64,000 nt of DNA from Bacillus cereus group sp. RP43 (GCF_040459645.1 NZ_JARVHQ010000001.1:2542001-2606000); one strand, 5' to 3'; counted from the first letter of the stretch, positions 27,137 through 36,543 are shown. Notes: generated by a model not told the origin, from the sequence alone. Translations and numbers: made by a program.

Positions 27137-29518
27137 ATGGAAAAATTACGGTTATTAACATTTAAAAATATAATAGAACCCCTCTATAATGAGAAAGTAT
27201 CGTATATTTACTTTCCTATTGAATGGCTTGAAATTGTAGAGATACATTATAGAACATTTTTATTAACGAGCAAATTAAAACTTGTAAATGAAAGATTGTA
27301 TGATATGTTTTCTGATATATTATTCATTCAGCATAATCCATATACATTAAAGGAAGATACACCTTGGATTGTGGCTAAGGAACCAATGAGACAAGAACAG
27401 TTAGACTATATTTTCCAAAGTTGGTATGAGGTTATTCGTGATTGGAAACCGAATAAATTAATAGATCCACCACATTTAGAATGGCAGTATGATTTAATTA
27501 GTAATTTACCAGTATTACATGATAAAAAAACGTTTTCTAAATGGGTACCAGCTCTAATTACTCATATCTTTTGCGAACAGCCTTTACGTATGGAAAATAA
27601 AAATGAGGAAGAAATATATTTTTCACCACTGCGATCACAACATATTTCTGAAGCGATGTCTGAGCCAATTAAAGATGAAGAAACACATGATTATTTCGCT
27701 TATGTATATCGGTTTGAATACATAACTCGTGGAGGTGAGAATATTCCGCTATTAAAAGTATCCGTAGGGATTAGGCGGTTTTATCAACAATATAATCATA
27801 AAGATATTCCTATACTTTTAGGGCGAAAGCGGAGCCAAATACTGATTTCAACTCCTGAATTTGAATTAAATAAGAAACAGCAAAGGTTTATAAAGTTAAA
27901 AGTGCAACAAGCTGAAAAAGGAATAAAATGGATTAAACGTTTTAGAAATTTAAAAGATGATTATAGGATAGGAGGAGAAGTTAAATTAGAGCACATTCTC
28001 CAATGTCCGAAAGAGTATATTAGAGGAACTAATGTAAGAGTACTTCTTCCATATAACGAAAATATATATAAAGTTCAAGGAACAAAAATAAAATTTGGTA
28101 TAAAACTAAGAGAAAAAGAGGAACTTTTTAATGAATTCCAACGAATATTCCCATACTTCACATTACTTCCAGAGTGTGAAAAAGTATTAACTAATAATGA
28201 GAATGAGTTATTACCTTTATTTGCCCCAAAGGGATTAGACACAATTACGTTAGAAGTATGGTCAGATGATATAGTAATAGAGATAGAACAAGCGTTATTA
28301 GATAGCAAAATAGTTTTAGCTCAAAATGAAGATTCCTACTATGTATTAAATGCAGACAATCCAGTACTTTTAAAAATAGTAAGATATAACATTGAAAAAG
28401 TGTTACAAAATCCATATAGAATGCAATATAGCCATAAAAACAAAAAGAAACTAGTAGACGATGTCGTAAAAGCTGTACATGCTACGGCAGGTGAGCAAAA
28501 TGAAATGAAATTAGCATTAATTGCAATGAAAAATTGTGATGGTCGCGAAAAAATTAATCCAAAGCAAATCATTCGGGAAGGATTCGCTCGAACGCAACGT
28601 ATTTCAGCATTCATTAATTTATTTATTGGACAAAGTATATCTAAAAAAGAAATTATTAATGCCATTCTTAGTTTATTAGAACAAAAGGGGTTTTTAAAGC
28701 GTAGTTGGAATAAGATAAAATTACCGGGTATAATTGTAAATTTATCAATTGAGAAAATGTCTAAATATGATTTCTTACCTATTTTTTCAAAAATAAATGG
28801 GAGAGAAATATTATATAAATTATGTGGTCAAGAAGAATGGGGCACAATTGATCATACTTTGTTAAATATAGGTAATCATAAAGTGTTTTTACCACAACCA
28901 TCAAAAAGGAATGATATAGGAGTCCGTTTTAAACAATTTATGTTAGAAACATTAGTTGAAATTTCACAAGATGCACATAAACAAAATAAAAAAGTTTATT
29001 TTATTGTAGATGCAAATATGAGGAAATATTGGATAGAAGAATTGCAAAATGAAAGTGTTAATATTGGGGTTTCACCTGAAATAATCTCAAATTTTAAAGA
29101 GGATATAAATATAATTAGAATTAATACTAACTCAGATGTACCGAACTATATTGTTAGAGACCAAGAATATGTTATGGATGAAACGAGATTATTTGTAGAT
29201 CAAATGGGAATTTACTATAGCACGGCTGCATACGAATTAAATAGTAATGAGATAGTACAGCGGTACATACTCGAAGTTATCCCGTTTGGTGTAAAATTTG
29301 AAGAAAGAGAAGAAATCGCCAAAATGATACATTACATGTGCTGTAAATCAACCTTACTCCCGGAACAAAATATTCATAATACGCATGTAATGCATATGGT
29401 TAAATTAATTAAAAATTATACTACCGATATTGATTCAAGGGAGTTTAAAGAATTCAATGACGAATTAGATGAAGATGTAATAATTTTAGAAAAAAAAGAT
29501 GCATTAATATTAATATAA
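27137..29518 (+). CDS. Standalone pPIWI-RE-type (DUF3962/RNase H-like) protein candidate
   Basis: A 793-residue soluble protein with no signal or membrane segment. Its length and architecture fit the prokaryotic PIWI-RE family: a long N-terminal part with an aromatic-rich start (VSYIYFPIEWLEIVEIHY), a middle, and a C-terminal RNase H-like half. That half has YFIVDANMRKYW, a strand with conserved-type R and E (VRDQEYV, residues about 673-679), GIYYSTAAYE, and an ending typical of the family (PEQNIHNTHVMHMVKLIKNY, about 741-760). PIWI-RE proteins are proposed nucleic-acid-guided defence factors, usually encoded with a DinG-type helicase and accessory proteins. None are next to this gene. Assigned from remembered family patterns, not a search. 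Confidence 0.55.
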   Translation: MEKLRLLTFKNIIEPLYNEKVSYIYFPIEWLEIVEIHYRTFLLTSKLKLVNERLYDMFSDILFIQHNPYTLKEDTPWIVAKEPMRQEQLDYIFQSWYEVIRDWKPNKLIDPPHLEWQYDLISNLPVLHDKKTFSKWVPALITHIFCEQPLRMENKNEEEIYFSPLRSQHISEAMSEPIKDEETHDYFAYVYRFEYITRGGENIPLLKVSVGIRRFYQQYNHKDIPILLGRKRSQILISTPEFELNKKQQRFIKLKVQQAEKGIKWIKRFRNLKDDYRIGGEVKLEHILQCPKEYIRGTNVRVLLPYNENIYKVQGTKIKFGIKLREKEELFNEFQRIFPYFTLLPECEKVLTNNENELLPLFAPKGLDTITLEVWSDDIVIEIEQALLDSKIVLAQNEDSYYVLNADNPVLLKIVRYNIEKVLQNPYRMQYSHKNKKKLVDDVVKAVHATAGEQNEMKLALIAMKNCDGREKINPKQIIREGFARTQRISAFINLFIGQSISKKEIINAILSLLEQKGFLKRSWNKIKLPGIIVNLSIEKMSKYDFLPIFSKINGREILYKLCGQEEWGTIDHTLLNIGNHKVFLPQPSKRNDIGVRFKQFMLETLVEISQDAHKQNKKVYFIVDANMRKYWIEELQNESVNIGVSPEIISNFKEDINIIRINTNSDVPNYIVRDQEYVMDETRLFVDQMGIYYSTAAYELNSNEIVQRYILEVIPFGVKFEEREEIAKMIHYMCCKSTLLPEQNIHNTHVMHMVKLIKNYTTDIDSREFKEFNDELDEDVIILEKKDALILI

Positions 29519-29530
29519 ATAATAGTATAC

Positions 29531-29565
29531 AAATCCTGCTAGTAATAATGAGCAGGATTTGTCAT
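29531..29565 (+). terminator. Terminator of the PIWI-RE candidate
   Basis: Arms AAATCCTGCT and AGCAGGATTT. Confidence 0.75.
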
Positions 29566-29725
29566 TTTTCATTGTAAATATAGATATGATTTGTCATGTA
29601 TATTTTCGGTTTCATATTTACTTTATTTACTTTCGGGATTAAGATGTTTTTTAGAAATACAAAAACTGAATTACATGGAAAATTAATTTTAAAACTTAAT
29701 AGAAATTTGAAAGGAATGGGGAATT

Positions 29726-30493
29726 GTGAAGAAATTAGATGTATTATTAATGCTACTGAGCGGCCTCTTTCCAATTGCAGGAATGTTAAAGCAAATCCCT
29801 CTTGAACAATCTTTATATATTGGAGGACTTTTATTTTTTACTAGTTTCGGTAGTTACTTTGCGAAAAAGATATATTCACGTATATGTAGCTGGATAGCAT
29901 ATGCACCATTTATAACACTACTGTTAGTTATTTGGAATCAGGATATTTCAACAAGTGCTATAATAGCAAATGCCAAAATTGCCGCCTGTATCGCTTTAAT
30001 ACCTTGTATATTCCGCTTTCGTACATACGGGCTTACTTTAGGTTTATTCTCATTATGGGCCGCTTTATTATGGGATATAAAAGAAGTACAGTCGTTAGTC
30101 ATACTTGAGCGTATGATGAATTTAATGACAAGCCATTATTTATATATTCTCCTTTTAGTTGGAGGACTTATATTAGGTGGATTACTTGCGATGTTATTAC
30201 ACCGTAAAGAGAAAGAGGCTAATAAAGAAAATACTAATTTATTTAAACAAAAAAAGAAGCGTAAAGGGCTATCCTTTAAGGTTCGCCTTCCAAGATTACC
30301 GAAACTTAAAATGAAATTATTTAAGTTTAGTGGAAAAGCATCTAAACATAAAACACCAGAAAGAGTCCAAGAACGTAATTACGAAGAACCAGTTGCGAAA
30401 TATGAAATGACAGAGCAAATAGATCAATGCAATGAAGGCACTGTTCAAGGGCAAACAAGGATGGAACGCCGCAGAAGTAGGTATAATGCATAA
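29726..30493 (+). CDS. Uncharacterised multi-pass membrane protein with basic tail
   Basis: A 255-residue protein with five predicted membrane helices in the first 160 residues (including LLMLLSGLFPIAGML, YIGGLLFFTSFGSYF, WIAYAPFITLLLVIW, YLYILLLVGGLILGGLLAML). A cytosolic tail of about 95 residues follows, very rich in Lys/Arg (KQKKKRKGLSFKVRLPRLPKL). Start is GTG at 29726 after AAAGGAATGGGG. No named family recognised; the tail could bind nucleic acid, lipid or peptidoglycan machinery. It is separated from the PIWI-RE candidate by a terminator, so a functional link is not supported. Confidence 0.7.
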   Translation: MKKLDVLLMLLSGLFPIAGMLKQIPLEQSLYIGGLLFFTSFGSYFAKKIYSRICSWIAYAPFITLLLVIWNQDISTSAIIANAKIAACIALIPCIFRFRTYGLTLGLFSLWAALLWDIKEVQSLVILERMMNLMTSHYLYILLLVGGLILGGLLAMLLHRKEKEANKENTNLFKQKKKRKGLSFKVRLPRLPKLKMKLFKFSGKASKHKTPERVQERNYEEPVAKYEMTEQIDQCNEGTVQGQTRMERRRSRYNA

Positions 30494-30504
30494 TGAAATT
30501 TAGT

Positions 30505-30540
30505 AACCCCTTAATGATTAATCATTAAGGGTTTTTTTTA
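30505..30540 (+). terminator. Terminator
   Basis: Arms AACCCTTAATGAT-like, paired as CCTTAATGAT / ATCATTAAGG, followed by a long T-run. Confidence 0.85.
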
Positions 30541-30623
30541 TGTAATTAAATTTAGGTTGCTAATGAAGGATTCATAGCATATTTTAAAGGTGGGGACCTC
30601 AATAAAATAATGGGAGGGTCAAA

Positions 30624-31037
30624 ATGCTTATTATATATATATCTGCTTGTATATTATTCTTAGTTAGCTTTTTACATGTCTATTGGGCTTTCGGAGGTAA
30701 GTGGGCGACAAATAGTGTCATTCCAACTAAAGCTGGAGAAAAGGCGTTTACACCAGGTGCAGGAATGACATTGTTCATTGCGTTATTATTAAGTATGGCA
30801 GCAATGATTTTATTACAACAAGCAAATATTGTTCATTTCGCAGTTCCAAATGTTTTTGTTCAAATAGGATCCTGGGTTTGTATGGTTGTTTTTTTCATAA
30901 GAGTAATTGGTGAGTTTCATTATTTTGGTATCTTTAAACGAAAAAAAGATACGCAGTTTGCTAAAATGGATACTGTTTTATATGTACCACTTTGTGCATT
31001 TTTATCTTTATCCTTCTTATTAGCAATAATAACGTGA
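30624..31037 (+). CDS. DUF3995-like membrane protein
   Basis: A 137-residue protein with four predicted membrane helices: LIIYISACILFLVSFLHVYWAF, GMTLFIALLLSMAAMILL, IGSWVCMVVFFIRVIG, VPLCAFLSLSFLLAII. The helix 1 pattern SFLHVYWAFGGKW and the VIGEFHYFGIFKRKK loop match what I remember of DUF3995 proteins, which are of unknown function. GGGAGGGTC precedes the ATG. Monocistronic with its own terminator. Confidence 0.75.
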   Translation: MLIIYISACILFLVSFLHVYWAFGGKWATNSVIPTKAGEKAFTPGAGMTLFIALLLSMAAMILLQQANIVHFAVPNVFVQIGSWVCMVVFFIRVIGEFHYFGIFKRKKDTQFAKMDTVLYVPLCAFLSLSFLLAIIT

Positions 31038-31091
31038 ATATATAAAAGATAATTATGTGGTAAATTCAATATAAATAAATATACATATATC

Positions 31092-31132
31092 AAATAAGCG
31101 GTTTCTGATTACACAGAAACCGCTTATTTTGT
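31092..31132 (+). terminator. Terminator of the DUF3995 gene
   Basis: Perfect arms AAATAAGCGGTTTCTG and CAGAAACCGCTTATTT. Confidence 0.9.
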
Positions 31133-31287
31133 ATGATTGCATTTTATTGCAAGTGACACATTATAGCGTATGCACAGCTTTAGAAGTATTAGTCAATTAA
31201 ATAATAACTTCATGTATATCTTGAGGTATGTATTTGTGAAGATAATTTCTTTTTCAATCATATAATACATTAGGAGGAGGGAGTATC

Positions 31288-32373
31288 TTGACCGAAATAA
31301 CAATTAGTTTATGCATGATTGTAAAAGATGAAGAGCAAGTTATCGCAAGGTGTCTAGATTCAGTAAAACACATAGTTGATGAAATAGTTATTGTAGATAC
31401 TGGATCTACAGATAGAACTAAAGATATTGTTCGAAAGTATACAACTAACATTTATGATTATAAATGGAATGATAATTTTGCGGCGGCCAGAAATTTTTCA
31501 TTTTCTAAAGCGAACAAAGATTATGTTTTATGGTTGGATGCTGATGATGTTTTATTTGAAAAGGATCAGCAGAAATTTTTAAATTTAAAACAAGAAATGG
31601 ATAATGATATTGACGCGGTATTAATGTTTTATCATTTGAATACTGGATTAAGTATGGAGCCAATGTATATTACAACACGTTATAGGCTTGTTAATCGCTC
31701 AAGAAATTTTCAATGGATTAACAAAGTACACGAATTTATACAAGTTGAAGGAAATGTGTTGCACACGGATATAACTATTACTCATTGTAAAGAAAAACCA
31801 AGAATTGATCAGAATTTTAAAATTCTCCAATCCATAATTGAGACAGAAGAAGTTACGCTTACAGATTGGTTCAATTATGCGAATGAATTTATGTTTCAGC
31901 AAAAGTATGATCAGGCAATTCAATTTTATAAAAAAGTATTAGATAGTAAAGAAAAATGGGGAGAAGTAAATATTTATGTGTGCGGAAACTTAGCGTATTG
32001 TTATATGCAACTTCAAAAGTGGGATGAAGCATTAGAAACTTTTACAAGGGCTTTTCAATACGGGAATCCAAGAGGGGAAATTTGTGTTGGGATAGGGCAT
32101 GTCATGATGGAACAAGAAAAATATAAAGAAGCAATTCGTTGGTATTTAGCAGCCACGAAAATTACATATCCTAACGAGGCGATACTTTATAACCCCGCAA
32201 GTTACAATTGGGTTCCGTATTTCCATATAAGCTTGTGCTACAGTCATTTAGGAAACTATGAAAAGGCGTTGCATTATAATGAATTAGCAGCAAATTATAT
32301 ACCTAATCATCCAGCGGTAATATATAACCAGGAATATTTTAATACTTTATTACAAAGTAAAGAGAAGGGTTAA
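31288..32373 (+). CDS. Family 2 glycosyltransferase with TPR repeats
   Basis: A 361-residue cytoplasmic protein. The N-terminal GT-A domain shows ISLCMIVKDEEQVIARCLDSV, EIVIVDTGSTDRTKDI and the metal-binding DxD motif in YVLWLDADDVL (about residue 90), followed by WINKVHEF. Residues about 200-355 are tetratricopeptide-like repeats (FNYANEFMFQQKYDQAIQFYKKVL, NLAYCYMQLQKWDEALETF, SLCYSHLGNYEKALHYNELA). This GT2-TPR layout is shared with SunS-type and glycan-modifying transferases in bacilli. The acceptor is unknown, and no clear peptide substrate is encoded nearby. Start is TTG at 31288 after AGGAGGAGGGAG. Confidence 0.88.
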   Translation: MTEITISLCMIVKDEEQVIARCLDSVKHIVDEIVIVDTGSTDRTKDIVRKYTTNIYDYKWNDNFAAARNFSFSKANKDYVLWLDADDVLFEKDQQKFLNLKQEMDNDIDAVLMFYHLNTGLSMEPMYITTRYRLVNRSRNFQWINKVHEFIQVEGNVLHTDITITHCKEKPRIDQNFKILQSIIETEEVTLTDWFNYANEFMFQQKYDQAIQFYKKVLDSKEKWGEVNIYVCGNLAYCYMQLQKWDEALETFTRAFQYGNPRGEICVGIGHVMMEQEKYKEAIRWYLAATKITYPNEAILYNPASYNWVPYFHISLCYSHLGNYEKALHYNELAANYIPNHPAVIYNQEYFNTLLQSKEKG

Positions 32374-32591
32374 TTAAGCAAATAAAGTCAAGTTGTTTTT
32401 ATTAATGATTTCATTTTCTATAGTGATATACACTTAATTATGAGGATGATTGCTTCTGTTTGGTAAGTAACTAAATAAATTATTACAACTATGTAAGGTT
32501 AATGTAATGAAAATCGATAGTAAATTAAGATGTTTGAGTGTATTGTTAATAGGATTTAAAAGTACTTTTTATCTATAAGGGGAAATAATAT
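32374..32591. other. Gene-poor stretch after the glycosyltransferase
   Basis: No convincing ORF or RNA gene seen in this AT-rich stretch. An AAGGGGAA near 32577 precedes a 27-codon plus-strand frame from 32597 that looks antisense to the remnant below. Confidence 0.4.
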
Positions 32592-32759
32592 TTAATATGG
32601 ATCGAGCACAAGTAGGTCATTTGTTCCATTATCGCAATCTTCTATTTGTCTTGCTGATTGTGTTTGTTCAACAGGAGTTGTATTAGGGTTACTAGGAACA
32701 GTGACATTTGGAGGATTAATGTTATCTGTATGTTCTCTTACATAAAGAAAAAAGGACAC
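32592..32759 (-). pseudogene. C-terminal remnant of an unknown gene
   Basis: A 55-codon minus-strand frame with good Bacillus codon use ends DLLVLDPY-stop and contains a Pro/Asn/Thr-rich run (NPPNVTVPSNPNTTPVEQ). It lacks an ATG and ribosome site, and upstream it runs into a hairpin (32752-32780) and a stop. It may be the 3' end of a deleted gene. No family recognised. Confidence 0.3.
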
Positions 32760-32781
32760 CCACTTAAGGTGTTCTTTTTTT
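32752..32781. terminator. Hairpin with T-runs on both strands
   Basis: Arms GGACACC and GGTGTTC flanked by A6 and T7, so it could terminate in either direction. The nearest upstream plus-strand gene is the glycosyltransferase, about 380 bases away. Confidence 0.6.
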
Positions 32782-33089
32782 AGTTACTTAGGAGAGCTTT
32801 TGAGATAGGAGGGACATGGATTCAAATCTATAGTTAGTCATTTTTATTGTGTTGTGTAACTCGAAAAGGTAAGTATCATTAAGCTGTGAATATCAAGAAA
32901 TCTAGCGTTTGACTTAGTTACACAAAAAATAAGATATGAGTAACTGGAAGACATCTAATATATAATATTTTTCAAAAGGCGATTGAAAAATATTTTGTAC
33001 ATCGAATAACTAGTTGTGGTTCTCTATTGATTTTTTAAAATTGTCTAAGCAGTTACTTCACAACGGTTTCGTTTCAATTATAGTTTTCT
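32782..33089. other. Intergenic stretch without visible gene
   Basis: About 300 AT-rich bases with scattered stops in all frames. I see no RNA gene or repeat in it. Confidence 0.5.
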
Positions 33090-33302
33090 TTAACCGTTGA
33101 TTTTAAACTTATCTTTAACGTTAATAAATATTAAGGTTAATATAATAGCAATAATTAAATTAGATAAATAGAAATTTTGGTGAAACAGTAGTTCAAAGAT
33201 GACATCGAATGTATACAATAAAGCGACGGCAGGTAATATACAAATAAATATAAGTCTCCAATTTTTTAAATAATGTTTATAATTAGTAAGTACTTTCTCC
33301 AT
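33090..33302 (-). CDS. Small two-helix membrane protein
   Basis: A 70-residue protein with two predicted membrane helices (LIFICILPAVALLYTFDVIFELL and LIIAIILTLIFIN) between basic ends (NYKHYLKNWR, KDKFKING). The ATG is preceded by CAGGAG at about 8 bases, supporting real translation. No family recognised and no obvious partner. Confidence 0.55.
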   Translation of the reverse strand: MEKVLTNYKHYLKNWRLIFICILPAVALLYTFDVIFELLFHQNFYLSNLIIAIILTLIFINVKDKFKING

Positions 33303-33589
33303 TAATATTGCTCCTGTATTTTTTATTTTCTATATAATTATACATTTAAATAAAAAGATTTACAAATTATTTAGCAACTAATGTGATTTTGGGAGATAGA
33401 TAAGGAAGAAGCGAAAAATATTATAGATCTATAGTTTGAGAGGAATATAGAGAAAGCTTTTGTTAAAAACTTAGATGGTTGCAGCAATTTGGGTAATAAA
33501 CGATTTGATTTTAAAAAGACTTTTAATCATCTGGGCTGAAATGATACACTATAATCTACGCTATTTTAGAAATGAATAGAGGGATTTAT

Positions 33590-34594
33590 ATGATAGATAA
33601 AATTAAAAATGTTGTTGAGGATATGTATGAAGATGAAGCAAAACATTTACTTCAAAGTATTCTAATACAGTTAGATGTATTAGACGGAAATTATAGCGAA
33701 GATATGATAAAAAATTTAACGAGTATCCCTAAGCAATTGACGAGTCATACAACTCAGGAAAAGAATTTAGAAGAAAGTACACACATTCATATTGCCTTTG
33801 ATGATTCAACAGCTGGATGTTTAAAATATATGTTGAAACAAGAAGGATTACACGAGGAGAGTGTTGTCTCATACTCTGAATTCTTTTCAATTGGCCCCAT
33901 ACATCAATTACATACGAATGAAGGTCAATTAGCAAGGTCACAGTGGTTATTAAATAACTTAACTTCTTATGATTGTTATTTTGAAGAAGAGTATTTACCA
34001 AGATTTAAGGAGACTTTAGAAGAGCTACATTCAATTCCGAATGAAACACCGATTACCATTTGGAAGGCGGATAATGCCCATGAGCATGTAGGGCTTTGTT
34101 TTGCAATTGCGCAATTAAAAGATAAGAAAAATATTCGTGTTATAAATACTTCTGAAGCGAGTAGAGAAATATTAAAACAAGATTATGATATTCGTGGAAC
34201 TGGAGAATTATCTCCTGAAAGTTTAGCTCTTTTCCAAAAAAGTTTTGTGGAATTTCCGTATTTAACTGAAGAGAAGCGAATGAAGTTTGCACATGAGTGG
34301 GATAGATTATCGCAAAGCATGGAGTTTTTAAGAATTTGGAAAGACGATGAAGTGCATTCTGTACAAGAAGGTTATTTTGATCAATTCATTATTAAGTGTG
34401 CGAAAAATGTAGGAGCAGATAAAGAATTTCATAAAGCTCCGAGAGTAATAGGTGAAGCGCTTGGTCTTGTGGATCAATTGGTTGGGGATACGTTTTTGGA
34501 ATATCGTTTGAAAGAATTAATTAAGCAAGAAGTATTTGAATATGAAGGTTCATTAGATCAAATGCGTTTTTATAGTGTGAAGTTAATAAAATAA
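33590..34594 (+). CDS. DUF1835/DUF3658-type protein
   Basis: A 334-residue soluble protein. After an N-terminal helix region, residues 60-175 match the DUF1835 pattern: THIHIAFDDSTAGCLKYML, VVSYSEFFSIGPIHQL, ITIWKADNAHEHVGLCFAIAQLK. The C-terminal part (ELSPESLALFQ..., then a VGADKEFHKAPRVIGEALG helix segment) fits the companion DUF3658 domain. Members are common in bacilli and uncharacterised. AGAGGGAT lies before the ATG at 33590; a longer reading from 33572 has no ribosome site. Confidence 0.8.
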   Translation: MIDKIKNVVEDMYEDEAKHLLQSILIQLDVLDGNYSEDMIKNLTSIPKQLTSHTTQEKNLEESTHIHIAFDDSTAGCLKYMLKQEGLHEESVVSYSEFFSIGPIHQLHTNEGQLARSQWLLNNLTSYDCYFEEEYLPRFKETLEELHSIPNETPITIWKADNAHEHVGLCFAIAQLKDKKNIRVINTSEASREILKQDYDIRGTGELSPESLALFQKSFVEFPYLTEEKRMKFAHEWDRLSQSMEFLRIWKDDEVHSVQEGYFDQFIIKCAKNVGADKEFHKAPRVIGEALGLVDQLVGDTFLEYRLKELIKQEVFEYEGSLDQMRFYSVKLIK

Positions 34595-34614
34595 AAAATA
34601 TATCTTGTTTATAA

Positions 34615-34651
34615 AAAATCTCGTATTTAAAAAATACGAGATTTATTTTTT
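34615..34651 (+). terminator. Terminator of the DUF1835 gene
   Basis: Arms AAATCTCGTATTT and AAATACGAGATTT followed by ATTTTTT. Confidence 0.85.
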
Positions 34652-34743
34652 AAATGAATTTAGGCTATACATAAGCTTCCTATGAATGACGTATCACATA
34701 TGAATGTTAAAAGAAACAAATGAAAAGAAGGTGATGGGTTATT

Positions 34744-35148
34744 ATGTATAACCAACAAAACTATCCATATGATCAAGAGATGTATTATAATCCACAAAAC
34801 TACGGTTATGAATCTACAAATGAAGTGAGAGATATTGAACAAGAAGACTACAGACCAGATGATGCGGAAGATGCTCCAACGTCACCACCACCGTCACAAG
34901 CTCCGTCGTTACCGTCCACATTTGCTTCTCCAGCACAAGCAGGTAATATGAAATCATGGATGTGTAACTGTCTAGGAAGATGGGGCTATTTACGTTTACA
35001 TCGTCCTGGTCCTTTCGGAAGAGATTTATGGTTCTTTCCAACTGAGGTAAGAAGAAACGGGGTTTCAGGTTATACTTGGCAAGGTGGTCGCCGTCGTAAA
35101 GTAAGTTACCGATATCAACAAATTAGTAACTTTATGTGCTTCGCATAA
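34744..35148 (+). CDS. gerQ: Spore coat protein GerQ
   Basis: A 134-residue coat protein. The N-terminus is Tyr/Asn/Gln-rich (YNQQNYPYDQEMYYNPQNYG), a Pro/Ser linker follows (about 45-60), and the conserved C-terminal domain reads WMCNCLGRWGYLRLHRPGPFGRDLWFFPTEVRRNGVSGYTW. In B. subtilis GerQ is crosslinked into the coat by transglutaminase and is required to place the cortex hydrolase CwlJ for calcium-dipicolinate germination. cwlJ is in the same window at 7388, 27 kb away and on the other strand. Expect mother-cell expression late in sporulation. Confidence 0.93.
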   Translation: MYNQQNYPYDQEMYYNPQNYGYESTNEVRDIEQEDYRPDDAEDAPTSPPPSQAPSLPSTFASPAQAGNMKSWMCNCLGRWGYLRLHRPGPFGRDLWFFPTEVRRNGVSGYTWQGGRRRKVSYRYQQISNFMCFA

Positions 35149-35151
35149 AGA

Positions 35152-35193
35152 AAAGTGAGAGAGTAGAATACCTTTACTCTCTCACTTTTTTAT
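35152..35193 (+). terminator. gerQ terminator
   Basis: Arms AAAGTGAGAGAGTA and TACTCTCTCACTTT with a T-run. Confidence 0.9.
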
Positions 35194-35307
35194 TTTTCAA
35201 TATACGAAGTAAGATTTTAAATGAAAATTTACAATTTTCACGTTTTTATTAGAGTATAATGCATATGTTGGTTGATTTTCAAAAACAAGTGAGAGTGAGG
35301 GAATGCA

Positions 35308-36543
35308 ATGTCAATGAAAAACAAAGTGGGCCTAAGAATAGAGGATGGCATTAATTTAGCTTCAGCTCAGTTTAAAGAAGATGCGTATGAAATTTATAAA
35401 GAATCGAGAAAAGTGCAGCCTATATTATTTGTAAATCAAATTGAAATCGGTAAAGAATGGCTCATTACAAGATATGAAGATGCTCTGCCGCTTTTAAAAG
35501 ATAATCGCTTAAAAAAAGATCAGGCAAATGTGTTTCCTCAAGATACAAAGAACATGTATCTTTCCGTTGACAATAGTGATCATTTAACAACGCACATGTT
35601 AAATTCGGACCCACCTAACCACAGTCGTTTACGATCTTTAGTTCAAAAAGCTTTTACACCGAAGATGATTTCACAATTAGACGGAAGAATTCAGAGAATA
35701 GCGGATGATTTAATAAGTGAAATAGAGCGAAAAGGTACATTAAATCTTGTGGATGATTATTCATTCCCATTACCGATTATTGTAATAAGTGAGATGCTTG
35801 GAATTCCAAAAGAGGATCAAGCGAAATTTAGAATTTGGTCTCATGCTGTCATTGCATCGCCAGAAACACCTGAAGAAATAAAAGAAACCGAAAAACAACT
35901 ATCTGAGTTTATTGCATATCTCCAATATATAGTTGATGTAAAACGAAAAAATCCAAAAGAAGATTTGGTTAGTGCGTTAATACTTGCAGAAAATGAAGGG
36001 CATAAACTTAGTGCTCGAGAGCTATATTCAATGATCATGTTATTAATTGTAGCCGGACACGAGACGACAGTGAATTTAATAACAAATACGGTATTAGCAC
36101 TTCTTGAAAATCCGAAGCAATTACAGTTATTAAAAGATAATCCGAAATTAATTGATTCAGCTATTGAGGAAGGATTGCGTTATTATTCTCCAGTTGAGGT
36201 GACAACTGCAAGATGGGCGGCTGAGCCGTTTCAAATTCATGACCAAACAATCCAAAAAGGAGATATGGTTATTATCGCATTAGCTTCAGCAAACCGTGAT
36301 GAAACAATATTTGAAAACCCAGAAGTATTTGATATTATGCGTGAGAATAACCGTCACATTGCTTTTGGACATGGTAGCCATTTCTGTTTAGGAGCTCCAC
36401 TTGCTAGGTTAGAAGCAAAGATTGCTATTACTGCTCTGTTTAAAAGAATGCCTGAACTACAAATAAAAGGCGATCGTGAAGATATTAAATGGCAAGGAAA
36501 TTATTTAATGCGTTCTTTAGAGGAATTGCCTTTGACTTTCTAG
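35308..36543 (+). CDS. Cytochrome P450 (bacterial class I type)
   Basis: A 411-residue soluble P450. The I-helix oxygen-activation motif is AGHETT (about residue 250), the K-helix ExxR is EEGLRYY, and the heme-binding loop FGHGSHFCLG carries the axial Cys near residue 360. It resembles the CYP107/CYP109-like enzymes of bacilli that hydroxylate steroids, fatty acids or macrolide-like compounds. It needs a ferredoxin or flavodoxin partner, which is not encoded beside it. A second, different P450 lies at 39684. GTGAGGGAA precedes the ATG. Confidence 0.9.
   Translation: MSMKNKVGLRIEDGINLASAQFKEDAYEIYKESRKVQPILFVNQIEIGKEWLITRYEDALPLLKDNRLKKDQANVFPQDTKNMYLSVDNSDHLTTHMLNSDPPNHSRLRSLVQKAFTPKMISQLDGRIQRIADDLISEIERKGTLNLVDDYSFPLPIIVISEMLGIPKEDQAKFRIWSHAVIASPETPEEIKETEKQLSEFIAYLQYIVDVKRKNPKEDLVSALILAENEGHKLSARELYSMIMLLIVAGHETTVNLITNTVLALLENPKQLQLLKDNPKLIDSAIEEGLRYYSPVEVTTARWAAEPFQIHDQTIQKGDMVIIALASANRDETIFENPEVFDIMRENNRHIAFGHGSHFCLGAPLARLEAKIAITALFKRMPELQIKGDREDIKWQGNYLMRSLEELPLTF

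Noticed and set aside
29596..29805. A 69-codon hydrophobic plus-strand ORF after the PIWI-RE gene
   Set aside because: No ribosome site, and it overlaps the GTG start of the membrane protein gene at 29726, which has a good one.
32597..32745. Cys-rich plus-strand frame near the GT2-TPR gene as a glycocin precursor for a SunS-like enzyme
   Set aside because: The Cys-rich frame has no start codon, reads as antisense of a more protein-like minus-strand frame, and no sublancin-type maturation or export genes are present.
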